From Subdoligranulum variabile (lineage in GTDB: Bacteria; Bacillota; Clostridia; Oscillospirales; Ruminococcaceae), in the NCBI RefSeq assembly GCF_025152575.1, contig NZ_CP102293.1, positions 1,240,001-1,304,000 of the forward strand: a stretch of DNA of 64,000 bases, written 5' to 3'. Each line of letters starts with the position of its first letter. Position 1 is the stretch's first letter. Of this stretch, positions 23,616 to 32,464 are shown one piece after another. The translations under genes were made by a program, and so were the position numbers. Below the pieces are notes generated by a model. It had not been told where the DNA came from. It did no database searches and was given only the letters and a program-made list of their open reading frames with translations.

Positions 23616-25135
23616 GATTGTTTCCTCCTTGTCTGCAGGATGCGCAGCGCGTAGCTGCGCAGATAGGCGGCATCCGTCCCCCAGGCGTAGACCGCCAGGT
23701 TCAGGGCGTTGGGCAGCAGGCAGACCACCACGGCCCGCAGCACCAGCCCGGCGATGCCGCCGGGCAGCAGGCTGCAGACCGCCGCCGTGCCCAGCATACA
23801 GACCGCCAGGGTCACCAGGTGCAGTGCCTGCATGCGCAGGTAGTGGGCCTCGCTGCCCTTCATATAACAGCGGAAGACCACCCGGATGCGCCCGCCCCAC
23901 ATGATGCAGTGGGCCACCACGGTGGCCGCCAGGGCGCCGCTGATTCCCATGAGGGGGAACAGGATAAAGCTCAGCGCCAGGTTGACGGTAGCGGAAGCCA
24001 CCATGAACCACTGGTCCTCCTCAAAATGGCCCAGCACCGCGCGGTAGGACCCGAGCATGCGGTGGTTCCAGCCCACATATTCGTTGAGGCAGAACGCCAC
24101 CAGGAAGCTGGTGGGCAGCAGCCACTGTTCCCCCATCCACAGCAGCATGAAGGGCTGGAACAGGCAGAAGTAGGCGGTGGCCACAAAGCTGCCGAAGAAA
24201 TAGCTGAACAGGTCCATGCTCCAGAAGACCTGTTTGTCGTGGTCGTTGGCGGTGGCCGTCTTGTCGTAGACGATGTTGCCGATGGCCGCGGCAAAGCTGT
24301 CCATGATCTTGTTGCCGATGTTGGTGGCGCTGTCGGCGATGCCGGTGTAGTTGCCCAGCTCGGTGGTGCGGGTGGCGCCGCCCATGCTGGAGGTGACGAT
24401 GGTGTCCGACGAGCCGTAGATGGTATTGGACAGCCGGTGCACCAGGTAGTACCGCAGATCGTGGAAGATGCCCAGTTCCTTGAAATCGGCCAGGGTGACC
24501 GGGACGTCCCGGACCCGGGGGAAATCCCGGCGGTACCGCCAGGCGATGACCAGGTTGGCGCAGACGTTGAAGACGATGGTGACGCTGAAATACAGCACAT
24601 AGTTGGGCCACCACAGCGACACCGCGATGCGGGCCAGATAGTTGAGCACCGTGCAGACCATATCGATGCGGGTGCACAGATAGCCCTGCTGGGTGCAGGT
24701 GTACATGAGCCGCCGGGTGATGAGGAAGTAGCTGCACAGCGTGGAGATGGTGTTCAGGCCATAGACGGTGTAGCCGGTCTGCAGCGGCACGTCGGGCATG
24801 ATCCAGGGCAGGGCCGCGGCGCCGATAAGGGCCAGCAGGGCGATGGCCAGCCCCACCACGCGGTAGGCCCATTTGTACATCGACATGTATTTGCTGATCT
24901 TTTCATCATCCCGGGCGGCGATCTGCTCGTACAGACGGTAGCTGATGACACTGCCCACGCCGAACTCGGCGATGGAGAAAAAGTTGAAGAGTTTTTCCAC
25001 CACCTGGGAGGCGTTGGTGATCTCGGGGCCGAAATTGTAGACCAGCAGACGGCGGGTGACCAGCCCCAGCAACAGAAGCAGGAAGCTGGACGCCAGGGCG
25101 TAGGCCATATTGATCAGGGTACGTTTGGTTCGCAA
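23612..25135 (-). CDS. Wzx-like polysaccharide flippase (MOP superfamily)
   Basis: A 507-residue membrane protein with about 14 hydrophobic segments. It begins INMAYALASSFLLLLLGLVTRR, the usual opening of lipopolysaccharide and teichoic-type flippases, and has VEKLFNFFSIAEFGVGSVISYRLYE soon after. It should turn the lipid-linked repeat unit across the membrane. The start is a TTG with AAAGGAT upstream; an ATG at 25108 is the alternative. It sits in the centre of the cluster between transferases. No separate Wzy is obvious, so one of the GT-C-like proteins may fill that role. Confidence 0.85.
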   Translation of the reverse strand: MRTKRTLINMAYALASSFLLLLLGLVTRRLLVYNFGPEITNASQVVEKLFNFFSIAEFGVGSVISYRLYEQIAARDDEKISKYMSMYKWAYRVVGLAIALLALIGAAALPWIMPDVPLQTGYTVYGLNTISTLCSYFLITRRLMYTCTQQGYLCTRIDMVCTVLNYLARIAVSLWWPNYVLYFSVTIVFNVCANLVIAWRYRRDFPRVRDVPVTLADFKELGIFHDLRYYLVHRLSNTIYGSSDTIVTSSMGGATRTTELGNYTGIADSATNIGNKIMDSFAAAIGNIVYDKTATANDHDKQVFWSMDLFSYFFGSFVATAYFCLFQPFMLLWMGEQWLLPTSFLVAFCLNEYVGWNHRMLGSYRAVLGHFEEDQWFMVASATVNLALSFILFPLMGISGALAATVVAHCIMWGGRIRVVFRCYMKGSEAHYLRMQALHLVTLAVCMLGTAAVCSLLPGGIAGLVLRAVVVCLLPNALNLAVYAWGTDAAYLRSYALRILQTRRKQS

Positions 25136-25139
25136 GGTC

Positions 25140-26138
25140 TTATCCTTTCTTGAGGCAGGCGGCCGCCCACAGGGCCAGCCGGGGACCGCAGAGGCGCATC
25201 AGCGTCTGGAACAGCCGCCAGTCCCGGCGGGTGCGCACCTGGATGCCGCGGGCGTAGAGCGGCCGCAGCGACTTGAGGCAGGGCAGGCAGCGGCGGCGCA
25301 CTTTGGCGTCACGCACGGCGGCGGTGCGTGCCTGCGGCCAGAAGACGTCGGCAAAGGCGTCCTCCATGCAGCGGTAGACTTCCGGCGTGACCCGGCCGGT
25401 GGCCTGCAATGCCGCCAGATGCCGCTGCGCCGCCGCCAGCGAGGAGAACCGCCGGGGCAGATTGTGGGGATCGGTGAGCAGACTGCCCTGCCGCCCCACC
25501 CGATAGTGGGTGAAGACCAGGTCCAGGAAGTACAGGCATTCACATTCGTTGAGCAGCGTCAGGATGAACAGGCAGTCCTCAGCCCAGCTCACGTCCCGGC
25601 GGAACCGCACCCCGGTCCCCAGCAGAAAGCTGCGCCGCAGGCAGTATTTCCACACCGCCCAGTGGGCGGCGGTGTACAGCGCGTGCAGCCGCTCGCCGTA
25701 GTCGGTGCTGTCAAAAGGGCCGGGCAGCAGCCGCTGGCCGGTGTGCTCGGTCAGGGAGCCGTCGGCCTGCCATTCCAGGTGCCGGCCGATGAACCAGTCG
25801 TACCCCGGATGGGCCGTCAGTTCCCGGCGCAGCGCCGCCAGCAGTCCCGGCGCCATGGCGTCGTCCCCGTCCAGGAAGAGCAGCCACTCCCCCGTCGCCG
25901 CACGGATGCCCGCATTGCGCGCCGCCGACGGCCCGCCGTTTTTCCGGTGCAGGACCTGCACGCCGGGGATCTCCGCCGCAAAGGCATCGCAGAGCTGGGG
26001 GGTCATGTCGGTGGAACCGTCGTCCACCAGCAGGCACTCCCAGTCCCGGGGGCCTTCCTGCTCGGCCACGCTCTTGATGCACGCCGCCAGATAATTCTGC
26101 ACGTTGTACACCGGAATGATGATGGAAAACAGCGGCAC
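25140..26138 (-). CDS. Glycosyltransferase family 2
   Basis: A 332-residue GT-A transferase. It starts at a GTG with AAGGAGG upstream and opens PLFSIIIPVYNVQNYL. The nucleotide site is VDDGSTD (near residues 37-43), then KNGGPSAARNAGI and the metal motif FLDGDD (near 86-91). The C-terminal half is Arg-rich and helical and may touch the membrane. It is of the WaaB/CpsI-like group that adds one sugar to a repeat unit. It is placed between the flippase and the fucosyltransferase genes. Confidence 0.88.
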   Translation of the reverse strand: MPLFSIIIPVYNVQNYLAACIKSVAEQEGPRDWECLLVDDGSTDMTPQLCDAFAAEIPGVQVLHRKNGGPSAARNAGIRAATGEWLLFLDGDDAMAPGLLAALRRELTAHPGYDWFIGRHLEWQADGSLTEHTGQRLLPGPFDSTDYGERLHALYTAAHWAVWKYCLRRSFLLGTGVRFRRDVSWAEDCLFILTLLNECECLYFLDLVFTHYRVGRQGSLLTDPHNLPRRFSSLAAAQRHLAALQATGRVTPEVYRCMEDAFADVFWPQARTAAVRDAKVRRRCLPCLKSLRPLYARGIQVRTRRDWRLFQTLMRLCGPRLALWAAACLKKG

Positions 26139-26160
26139 GGCGGCCCCCTCCTTTCGCGGT

Positions 26161-27078
26161 TTATCGGGTTTCGATAAGATGCCAGCCGGGCTGGTACAGC
26201 GCCGTCTGTTTGGTGTGGGCAAACCAGCGGTCGGGCGCCCAGACGGTGCGTCCCTCCCCCGCCAGATACTGCGCCCACCAGCTGTAGGTGGAATTGCTCA
26301 GGATGAATCCCCGGCACAGGGCCATGAGATTCAGGTCCCCCACCGCATCCCCCCGGGGCATCCAGACGGCGGGCAGGCCCGCGGTGTCCAAGTGTTCCTT
26401 CGCCCAGTCAATGTCGTCGGAAAAGACAAAAAGGGTCGCCTCCGGATATGCGGCGGCCGCGGCGGCCGCCGCCCGGGCATAGTAGGCCGGGCTGCAGACC
26501 TGCAGGATCTCGTTTTCGGGACGGCAGTAGTCCCCCCGGCGCAGATGCAGCGCCACCGGGCAGGCCGCAGCGCGGATCTTTTCCGCCCACACCCCCGCCG
26601 GGGCCTGCTTCGCCCGCAGTTCTGCCCGGATGGTGGGGGCAAAATCCGCAAAGTAGGCTTCACTCTGGAAATAGCCCCAGGCCAGGAAATCTCTGGCCGG
26701 GCCGCGCCGCACCGGAGTGTAGCCGTCGGTGGCAAAGTGCAGCCCCAGCAGATTCAGCACCGGGGCGCAGCGGCGCTCCCAGTCGTGCCAGTCCCGGGCC
26801 ATCAGCCCCTGGCGCTGCTCGTATTTGATCATCAGCGCCTTGGCGGTGTTCTGCCGGGGCAGATGCCGCTTGGCAAACCCCGGCTCCGCCAGGATCTTCA
26901 CCTCCGGGACCAGGTTCAGCCCCTCCAGGGCGCAGGCCGTGTGGGCGGGGGCGCCGTCCCGCCAGTCCTGCCGGTCCAGCAGGGTGACCGCCTCGCCGCA
27001 GCGCAGCCCCAGCGCCCGGGCAAAGGCATAAATGAACATCTGGTTGCCCAGCCCGCCGGCCAGTTCCGCGTAGATCAT
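26161..27078 (-). CDS. Glycosyltransferase family 11 (alpha-1,2-fucosyltransferase-like)
   Basis: A 305-residue protein with the three marks of GT11: GGLGNQMF at 8-15, the GDP-fucose-binding HLRRGDY at 178-184, and SNSTYSWWAQYL near residue 275. It should attach L-fucose by an alpha-1,2 link, usually to galactose. This is the H-antigen type of structure, the substrate required by GT6 enzymes such as the one encoded two genes away. No GDP-fucose synthesis genes are in the window. The start at 27078 overlaps the stop of the previous gene by 4 bases. Confidence 0.88.
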   Translation of the reverse strand: MIYAELAGGLGNQMFIYAFARALGLRCGEAVTLLDRQDWRDGAPAHTACALEGLNLVPEVKILAEPGFAKRHLPRQNTAKALMIKYEQRQGLMARDWHDWERRCAPVLNLLGLHFATDGYTPVRRGPARDFLAWGYFQSEAYFADFAPTIRAELRAKQAPAGVWAEKIRAAACPVALHLRRGDYCRPENEILQVCSPAYYARAAAAAAAAYPEATLFVFSDDIDWAKEHLDTAGLPAVWMPRGDAVGDLNLMALCRGFILSNSTYSWWAQYLAGEGRTVWAPDRWFAHTKQTALYQPGWHLIETR

Positions 27079-28178
27079 CCCTTGCCTCCCAGTTGGTCGT
27101 AGAGTTGTTCCATCCGGGCAGCGGCGGTGTGCAGCTCGTACCCGGCCGCTGCCAGTTCCGCCCAGTGGTCGGCGTGGGGGCCCCGGCCCGCGATGCGGTC
27201 CGCCGTGGCCGCCCATTCCGTCAGGGGTGCGTCCAGCGGCAGAAAATGCACCAGGTCCGTCACCGCGCCGTCGTCGGGCACGTTGGTGGACGCCAGGCAG
27301 GGCACGCCGCAGCCCTGGGCCTCCACCAGCGTGACGGGGCTGCCCTCAAAGTTGCTGGGCAGCAAAAACAGGTCAAAGGCGTTCATGTAGGCGGGCACAT
27401 CGCTCTGGACCCCCGCAAAAATCACCCGGTCGGTCAGGCCGTGCCGGGCGGCAGCGGCCCGCATTTCCGCCTCCATCTCGCCGGTGCCCACCAGCAGCAG
27501 TTTCCAGGCGGGGTCGGCGGCCATCGCCGCGAACACCTCCATAAGGAACAGCGGATTCTTCTGGTGGTTGAGCCGCCCCACAAAGCCCGCCAGCCGGTCG
27601 GTATCGGCGATGCCGTACCGGGCGCGGGTGGCGGCCCGGGCCGCAGCGTCGGGGTAAAACCGCCCCTGGTCCACGGCGTTGCAGGCTACGGCAAAGTTGG
27701 GCCTGCGGTCGATGTGGTCGCCGAAGACGAACCGCCCCGCCGCCACCCCGCAGCCCAGGAAGTAGTCGGCAAAGAGCTGGTAGACGCCGTGGGCCGCCCG
27801 CCAGGTCAGCGTCATGGGCGGGTAGACGATGTGGCTGTGCACGATGATCTTCGCCCGGGGGCAGAGCAGCCGCATCATGCCGCAGACCGGCGCGCCGATC
27901 TTGCTGGCGGTGTGGTAGTGGATGATGTCGTAGTCCTTGTGGGTGCGCAGATGCCGCCACAGGGCCCGGATGCGGTCCCTCTTATGGTCGGGCACCGCCA
28001 GGATGCGCACCCCTCTGGCCTCCAGGGCCGGGGCGGTGCTGGCCTGGTCGGGGGGACACTGCCCCACAAAGAGGTCCACCTGATACCGGGTGGTGTCCAG
28101 GTGGAGCAGCAGATTCTGCACATACCGCTGCACGCCGCTCTGCACGCCCAGGTGGTTGCTGATCATCAGAATGCGCAT
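27075..28178 (-). CDS. Glycosyltransferase family 4
   Basis: A 367-residue GT-B enzyme. The N-terminal domain starts MRILMISNHLGVQSGVQRYV and holds the acceptor region with HYHTASKIGAPV and VHSHIVYPP. The C-terminal domain has GFVGRLNHQKNP for the sugar nucleotide and the EGSPVTLVEAQGCG motif, where the two glutamates are typical of retaining GT4 enzymes. It closely resembles EpsF/CapM-type transferases of exopolysaccharide clusters. The ribosome site is AGAGGAG. It overlaps the fucosyltransferase gene. Confidence 0.9.
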   Translation of the reverse strand: MRILMISNHLGVQSGVQRYVQNLLLHLDTTRYQVDLFVGQCPPDQASTAPALEARGVRILAVPDHKRDRIRALWRHLRTHKDYDIIHYHTASKIGAPVCGMMRLLCPRAKIIVHSHIVYPPMTLTWRAAHGVYQLFADYFLGCGVAAGRFVFGDHIDRRPNFAVACNAVDQGRFYPDAAARAATRARYGIADTDRLAGFVGRLNHQKNPLFLMEVFAAMAADPAWKLLLVGTGEMEAEMRAAAARHGLTDRVIFAGVQSDVPAYMNAFDLFLLPSNFEGSPVTLVEAQGCGVPCLASTNVPDDGAVTDLVHFLPLDAPLTEWAATADRIAGRGPHADHWAELAAAGYELHTAAARMEQLYDQLGGKG

Positions 28179-28195
28179 GCCGTCTCCTCTTTCCT

Positions 28196-29101
28196 TTACC
28201 AGTAGCTGCCGCCCTCCACCGTCTCCCGGTGGGCGATGCCCTCGTTTTCCGCCGGGCGCACCCAGGCGTCGTTGTACAGCCGGGAGATCACCGGGTGGGT
28301 GTCCCAGCGCTTGCCTTTGATGCCGAAGAGCAGCTGGGTGGCGCCGCTCATCTGGATGGCCGTGTGGCCGGTGTCCCGGGCGTGGGCCGCCAGGGGCAGG
28401 CCGTAGGCCCCCGCCCCCACGATGGCCACCTCGTAGTCGGCGGCGTCCATCTGGGCTTCCATGGCCGCCAGGGCGTCGAACCAGCTGGCGTAGCCGGTGT
28501 CCTGCCCCGCCAGTCCCTGCACCGCCCGGATGACCGTGAGGCTGCCCAGTTCCGGCAGCACCCCGGTGCCGGGGAAGAGCCGGGCCCGCTTTTCGTACTG
28601 GCGCAGGATGGTATCCCGGAAGGGATGGACCACCAGCACCTTTTTGCCCGCCAGGGCGCTGCTCCAGGGCTGTGGATGGTAGTAGGGCTCCAGCGCCCGG
28701 AGTTTGCAAAACACCGTGCCCTGGCAGCCCCGGATGACCTCCCGCTCCGCCCCCACGTCCCAGAGGGCCAGCAGGTCGGCGCTTTGGGCGCAGGATACAT
28801 AGAGCTCGCAGAACCGGTCCAGGGTGGCGTCGTCGGTGGGGAAAACCCCGGACAGGTTGCGGATGTCCTGCCGGGTCCGGTCGGTGAAATGGCCGCCGTG
28901 GGCAAGGCGGTCGGCCACGGTGCGCATCTCGGTGGCGCCGCACCGGGCAAAGAGGAAGGGGCCGCCCCGCAGGATGGCCGCCCGGGCCAGGTCGTTGCCC
29001 GCCTCGGCTTCCAGCACCCGGACGCCCCGGTATTTCCACCCGAAGCGCCAGCCTTTATACAGGTTGCGCGCCGCTTCCAGCAGGGCGTTATCGTTGTCCA
29101 T
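28196..29101 (-). CDS. Uncharacterised cluster protein, possibly of the GT-D fold
   Basis: A 301-residue soluble protein without a family I know well. The N-terminal third has PFLFARCGATEMRTV, similar in shape to the AR(F/Y)GDGE motif of GT-D (DUF1792) transferases, and the C-terminal third has YEVAIVGAGAYGLPLAAHARDTGH, which resembles their second conserved block. The middle has VVHPFRDTILRQYEKRARLFPG. The Asp of the GDGE motif is replaced here (GATE), so the resemblance may be remote. It lies among glycosyltransferases and overlaps the upstream GT4 gene by 14 bases, so a role in building the repeat unit is likely. Confidence 0.5.
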   Translation of the reverse strand: MDNDNALLEAARNLYKGWRFGWKYRGVRVLEAEAGNDLARAAILRGGPFLFARCGATEMRTVADRLAHGGHFTDRTRQDIRNLSGVFPTDDATLDRFCELYVSCAQSADLLALWDVGAEREVIRGCQGTVFCKLRALEPYYHPQPWSSALAGKKVLVVHPFRDTILRQYEKRARLFPGTGVLPELGSLTVIRAVQGLAGQDTGYASWFDALAAMEAQMDAADYEVAIVGAGAYGLPLAAHARDTGHTAIQMSGATQLLFGIKGKRWDTHPVISRLYNDAWVRPAENEGIAHRETVEGGSYW

Positions 29102-30209
29102 GGGCAGCCTCCCGCTTGTTGGGCAGCAGCGTCAGCGCCAGCTCGGCGCTGTTCTGCCACAGAAAATGTTCGTTGATCCGCTTCTGGGCGGCGGCGCCCA
29201 TGGCGTCGTCCACCCGGGCGAGTGCCGCGGCCATCTCCTCCACCGAATCGCAGAGGATGCCGCTGACCCCGTCCTCGATGATGAGGTCGGGTCCCGGGGC
29301 GTGGCGGGCCACCGGCGGACAGCCTGCGTACATGGCCTCCAGCAGGCTCATGCCGAAGATCTCCTGCTCATTGAGGTTCACAAAGGCGTTGCAGGCATGG
29401 TAGTAGACATGCACCGCCGTATTGGGCAGTTTGGGAATGAGCCGGCAGCGTCCGGCCAGCCCCGCTTCCTCCAGGGCGGCGCGCAGGGCGTCCCCCTGGC
29501 TGCCCTGGCCGATGATCACCGCCAGCCAGCCGGGAGCGGCCTTCAGCAGCGGCACCAGGTCCAGCGGCCGCTTGTAGGGATCCAGCCGCCCCACAAAAAC
29601 GAGGATCTTCGCGTCGGGGTCCAGTCCCACCGCCCCCCGCAGCTTGGCCCGCTCGGCGGGCACATCGGGGATGATGGCGGTGTCCAGCCCCACCGGCATA
29701 AGCCCCGCGCAGGGCACGCCCAGGCTTTCCAGCTCGGCGGCCACCGCGGGGGTTTTGGCGTAGGTGGGCGTTTTTTTGTAGATGGCCAGGTTGCGGCGCA
29801 GCAAAAGGTCCATGACAAGGCGCACCGCCTTGTGGGGGGAGGTGCTTTTCAGCGCCCCCAGCTGGCTGTAAAAGAGGATGCCGTGCCGCCGGCAGAACCG
29901 GTAGAGGGAGGGCACCCCGGGGGAGTTGTCCCCCATCACGTGGACGGCGTCCACATGCTCGTCCAGCAGCACCTGCCAGCTTTGGTAGAACGCCTGGGAG
30001 CCCAGGGCGCGCACCGGCAGATAGTAGACTTTCACGTTGGGTTCCGGTTCCTCCACCGTGGGGGCGGCGGCACCGGGGTCGGGGTAGAGCACGATGCCCC
30101 GGGCGCCCAGCGCCGCAAAGGCGCGGGCCAGGCCCACCTCCTGCCGGTTGTACAGGCCCTTGCGGCCCGAAGGCCCGCAGTAAAACTGCGGGATAGCGAT
30201 GGTTTTCAT
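29088..30209 (-). CDS. Glycosyltransferase family 4
   Basis: A 373-residue GT-B enzyme that opens MKTIAIPQFYCGPSGRKGLYN. The nucleotide-sugar domain begins LVFVGRLDPYKRP near residue 205 and has NEQEIFGMSLLEAMYAGCPP near residue 300, with the EX7E-type pair of glutamates of retaining enzymes. The first domain carries VHVMGDNSPGVPSLY. The start at 30209 is supported by AGGTGA upstream, and it overlaps the gene on either side by a few bases. The sugar and the acceptor are unknown. Confidence 0.85.
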   Translation of the reverse strand: MKTIAIPQFYCGPSGRKGLYNRQEVGLARAFAALGARGIVLYPDPGAAAPTVEEPEPNVKVYYLPVRALGSQAFYQSWQVLLDEHVDAVHVMGDNSPGVPSLYRFCRRHGILFYSQLGALKSTSPHKAVRLVMDLLLRRNLAIYKKTPTYAKTPAVAAELESLGVPCAGLMPVGLDTAIIPDVPAERAKLRGAVGLDPDAKILVFVGRLDPYKRPLDLVPLLKAAPGWLAVIIGQGSQGDALRAALEEAGLAGRCRLIPKLPNTAVHVYYHACNAFVNLNEQEIFGMSLLEAMYAGCPPVARHAPGPDLIIEDGVSGILCDSVEEMAAALARVDDAMGAAAQKRINEHFLWQNSAELALTLLPNKREAAHGQR

Positions 30210-31183
30210 GAATTTGTCTTCACCTTTGCAAGATACCGCGCGTCGATGACTTCCAGCTGATCGTCGCGGCAATAGGTGTGAATGCCGATCATATCCTTGG
30301 GATCCAGTCCCTGGATGCGCACGGCGGCGGGCAGCGCCGCGCAGAGCGGCACCTCGGAACTGCCCCGCCGGGCGGAAAACTGCAGATAGACACCGTAATC
30401 CACCGTGGTGCTGACCTGGGTGGGATGGATGACCTGCTCCCCCAGCACAAAGAGGGGCCCGGCGTTGCGGCTGATGAGGTCGAATTCCCGGTGCTGCAGA
30501 TTGAAGGCCTCGTCGGGCAGCAGCTCAAAGGGCTCCCCGGTGGGCTCCGGCGGTTCGGTGCCGGGCAGCGGTTCGGGGGGCTGGACGGTCTTGCGCAGCG
30601 TGAAGCGGCGCCACCGCACAAAGAACTGGTTGTCGGGCTTGGTCTCGCTGCACAGCAGGGTCAGGGCATCGGGGGTGCGGTCCACCAGGATGGCGTCGCA
30701 GAGTTCGGCGTCCACCGCGAACCGCTGCACCAGCTCCCACTCCGCGGGGAAAGCCTTGCAGCGGTAGAGCCGCAGGCTGTGGTCATTGCCCGATTCGGGG
30801 ATCATCCAGGTATCGCCGTTCCAGTCAAAGACCGTGGGGAAGGACAGATGGAAGTCCTCCTCCAGCGCCACCTGCCAGCCCTCGGTGGTGCCGTCGTCCA
30901 GCAGATGGCAGACCTCGATGCGCCCCTTGCCAGCGGCCAGGTCCATGGCCTCGGCAAAGAGATACCGCGCCCCGCCCCGGCGGTAGAGCAGCGGGTCGGC
31001 ATACCAGAAGCCCTCCCGCCCGGGCAGCGGGGTGTAGGGGGCGGCCCCCAGGGCGGGCAGCGGGTCGGCGCCCTCCGCCGTGGGCACCGGCCGCACGGCG
31101 ATGGTGTAGATTTCCTTTTCGCCCGTGAGTTTGCGCAGCAGCCGTCCGGGCGGCATGTGCAGGGCGCGGTAGAGTTGATTCAT
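30206..31183 (-). CDS. Beta-propeller protein, GINT1 N-terminal/glucosidase-43-like
   Basis: A 325-residue soluble protein. The pattern FWYADPLLYRRGGARYLFAEAMD, then GRIEVCHLL, FHLSFPTVFDWNGDTWMIPES and RLYRCKAFP is that of the five-bladed, GH43-like domain found next to some glycosyltransferases (as in the N-terminal part of plant GINT1). The residues usual for hydrolysis cannot be verified here. In polysaccharide clusters such proteins may bind or process the glycan. It overlaps both neighbours by 4 bases, so it belongs to the operon. Confidence 0.65.
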   Translation of the reverse strand: MNQLYRALHMPPGRLLRKLTGEKEIYTIAVRPVPTAEGADPLPALGAAPYTPLPGREGFWYADPLLYRRGGARYLFAEAMDLAAGKGRIEVCHLLDDGTTEGWQVALEEDFHLSFPTVFDWNGDTWMIPESGNDHSLRLYRCKAFPAEWELVQRFAVDAELCDAILVDRTPDALTLLCSETKPDNQFFVRWRRFTLRKTVQPPEPLPGTEPPEPTGEPFELLPDEAFNLQHREFDLISRNAGPLFVLGEQVIHPTQVSTTVDYGVYLQFSARRGSSEVPLCAALPAAVRIQGLDPKDMIGIHTYCRDDQLEVIDARYLAKVKTNS

Positions 31184-32343
31184 CGTTCTTCCTTTGTATA
31201 TAAGCGCAGCAGGGCGCGGTAGTTTTCTTCTTCATTGTAGGTGCGGCGGGCCGCGGCGGCGATGGCACCGCAGTCAAAGGTGCCGGCCAGCAGCGCCCGC
31301 ACCGCCCCCGCCAGGGCTCTGGCGTCGCCGGGAGCAAAGCGCAGCCCGTCGATGCCGGGGCGCACCGACGCCCCCACGTTGCCCAGGTCGCTGGCTACCA
31401 CCGGCGTGCCCAGGCAGTGGGCCTCCGCCGGGACCAGGGCGAAACTCTCGTAGCAGAGGCTGGCCGCCAGCACGCCCTTGCTCTCCGCCATGCAGCGGTG
31501 GAGTTCCGCCGGAGGCAGCTGCCCGAGGAAGGTCACCTGTGCCCCGGCGTGCTCCCGCGCCCAGTCCCCCAGAGGGCCCTCCCCTGCCACCAGCAGGGCG
31601 GGCGCGTCCGCTCCCAGCAGGTCCCAGGCTTCCAGCACGGTGCGCAGCCCTTTCAGTTCCTCCAGCCGTCCGGCAAAGAGCAGCTGGGTTTTCCGTTGGG
31701 TCCAGGGGCGCACCGGCCCCTCCGCCACGCAGACGGGATTGGGCTTGACCACCAGCCGGTCGGCGTCGAACATCGGGCGCTGGTGGTTGAATTCCAGCAG
31801 TTTGCGGCGGTCAAAGTCGGTGAGGGCCACCATGGTGACCCTCCGCCAGGTACCCAGCCGCCGGTGGAGGGCGTAGGCGGCGGCCACCACCATGGTCTGC
31901 GGCAGGCTTCCCCGGTAGCAGCGGTGGCGCACCGCGCAGGAAAGGCCGTGGTGGGGGCAGTCCTCGCAGACCTTGCCCTCCCGCAGCAGAATGCCGTTGG
32001 GGCAGAACAGCCGGAAGTTGTGCAGCGTCTGCACCACCGGCACGCCGCTCTGTTTGGCGGCCCGCACCACGGCGGGGCTGAGCAGCAGCAGCGTGTTGTG
32101 GATGTGAACGGCGTCGGGTTTTTCCCGGGCCATGAGCGCCCGGACCTCCCGGGCGGCGCGGCGGTTCCAGACGGCGTGGAGCGGCAGCAGCAGTTTGGCC
32201 AGGCCATGGGCGGCCTCCTCGTTGCTGCGCTCATACACCACCACGGTGTGACCGTGGCGTTCCAGCAGGGCACGCTCCGCCGCAAAGACGGCATCTTCGC
32301 CGCCGGGCAGGCGGTAATGGCAGTGGATGAGCAGGATCTTCAC
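31180..32343 (-). CDS. Glycosyltransferase family 4, first gene of the polysaccharide operon
   Basis: A 387-residue GT-B enzyme that starts MKILLIHCHYRLPGGEDAV at a GTG with GGAGGAAAC upstream. Residues about 120-150 hold a Cys cluster (CPNGILLREGKVCEDCPHHG, then CAVRHRC) found in a subgroup of GT4 enzymes and thought to bind a metal. The donor domain has LLFAGRLEELKG, and the last conserved block is YESFALVPAEAHCLGTPV. It is the first gene after the promoter at 32384-32412 and so begins the long minus-strand operon. Confidence 0.88.
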   Translation of the reverse strand: MKILLIHCHYRLPGGEDAVFAAERALLERHGHTVVVYERSNEEAAHGLAKLLLPLHAVWNRRAAREVRALMAREKPDAVHIHNTLLLLSPAVVRAAKQSGVPVVQTLHNFRLFCPNGILLREGKVCEDCPHHGLSCAVRHRCYRGSLPQTMVVAAAYALHRRLGTWRRVTMVALTDFDRRKLLEFNHQRPMFDADRLVVKPNPVCVAEGPVRPWTQRKTQLLFAGRLEELKGLRTVLEAWDLLGADAPALLVAGEGPLGDWAREHAGAQVTFLGQLPPAELHRCMAESKGVLAASLCYESFALVPAEAHCLGTPVVASDLGNVGASVRPGIDGLRFAPGDARALAGAVRALLAGTFDCGAIAAAARRTYNEEENYRALLRLYTKEER

Positions 32344-32383
32344 GCCGTTTCCTCCCTTGATGCAATAGTTCGCCTATTTTGCT

Positions 32384-32412
32384 ATTATACCCTTTTTAGA
32401 CGGTATGCGCAA
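32384..32412 (-). promoter_or_regulatory. Promoter of the polysaccharide operon
   Basis: On the - strand TTGCGC (32412-32407) and a perfect TATAAT (32389-32384) are separated by 17 bases. The start of transcription would be about 35 bases before the GTG of the first GT4 gene. Confidence 0.7.
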
Positions 32413-32423
32413 GGACGGCCACC

Positions 32424-32458
32424 AAAAAGCCGGGGCCCCGCAGCAGGCGGGGTCCCGG
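32424..32458 (-). terminator. Terminator of the DUF624 gene
   Basis: A 12-bp GC-rich stem (32458-32447 with 32441-32430) followed by five T residues on the - strand ends the upstream unit just before the polysaccharide promoter. Confidence 0.75.
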
Positions 32459-32464
32459 CCGGAA

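Noticed and set aside
18336..23654. A very long open frame (over 1,700 codons) on the + strand across the polysaccharide cluster
   Set aside because: It is the antisense of several well-supported - strand genes. High GC removes stop codons from the other strand. It has no domain pattern and an odd His/Gln/Arg-rich composition.
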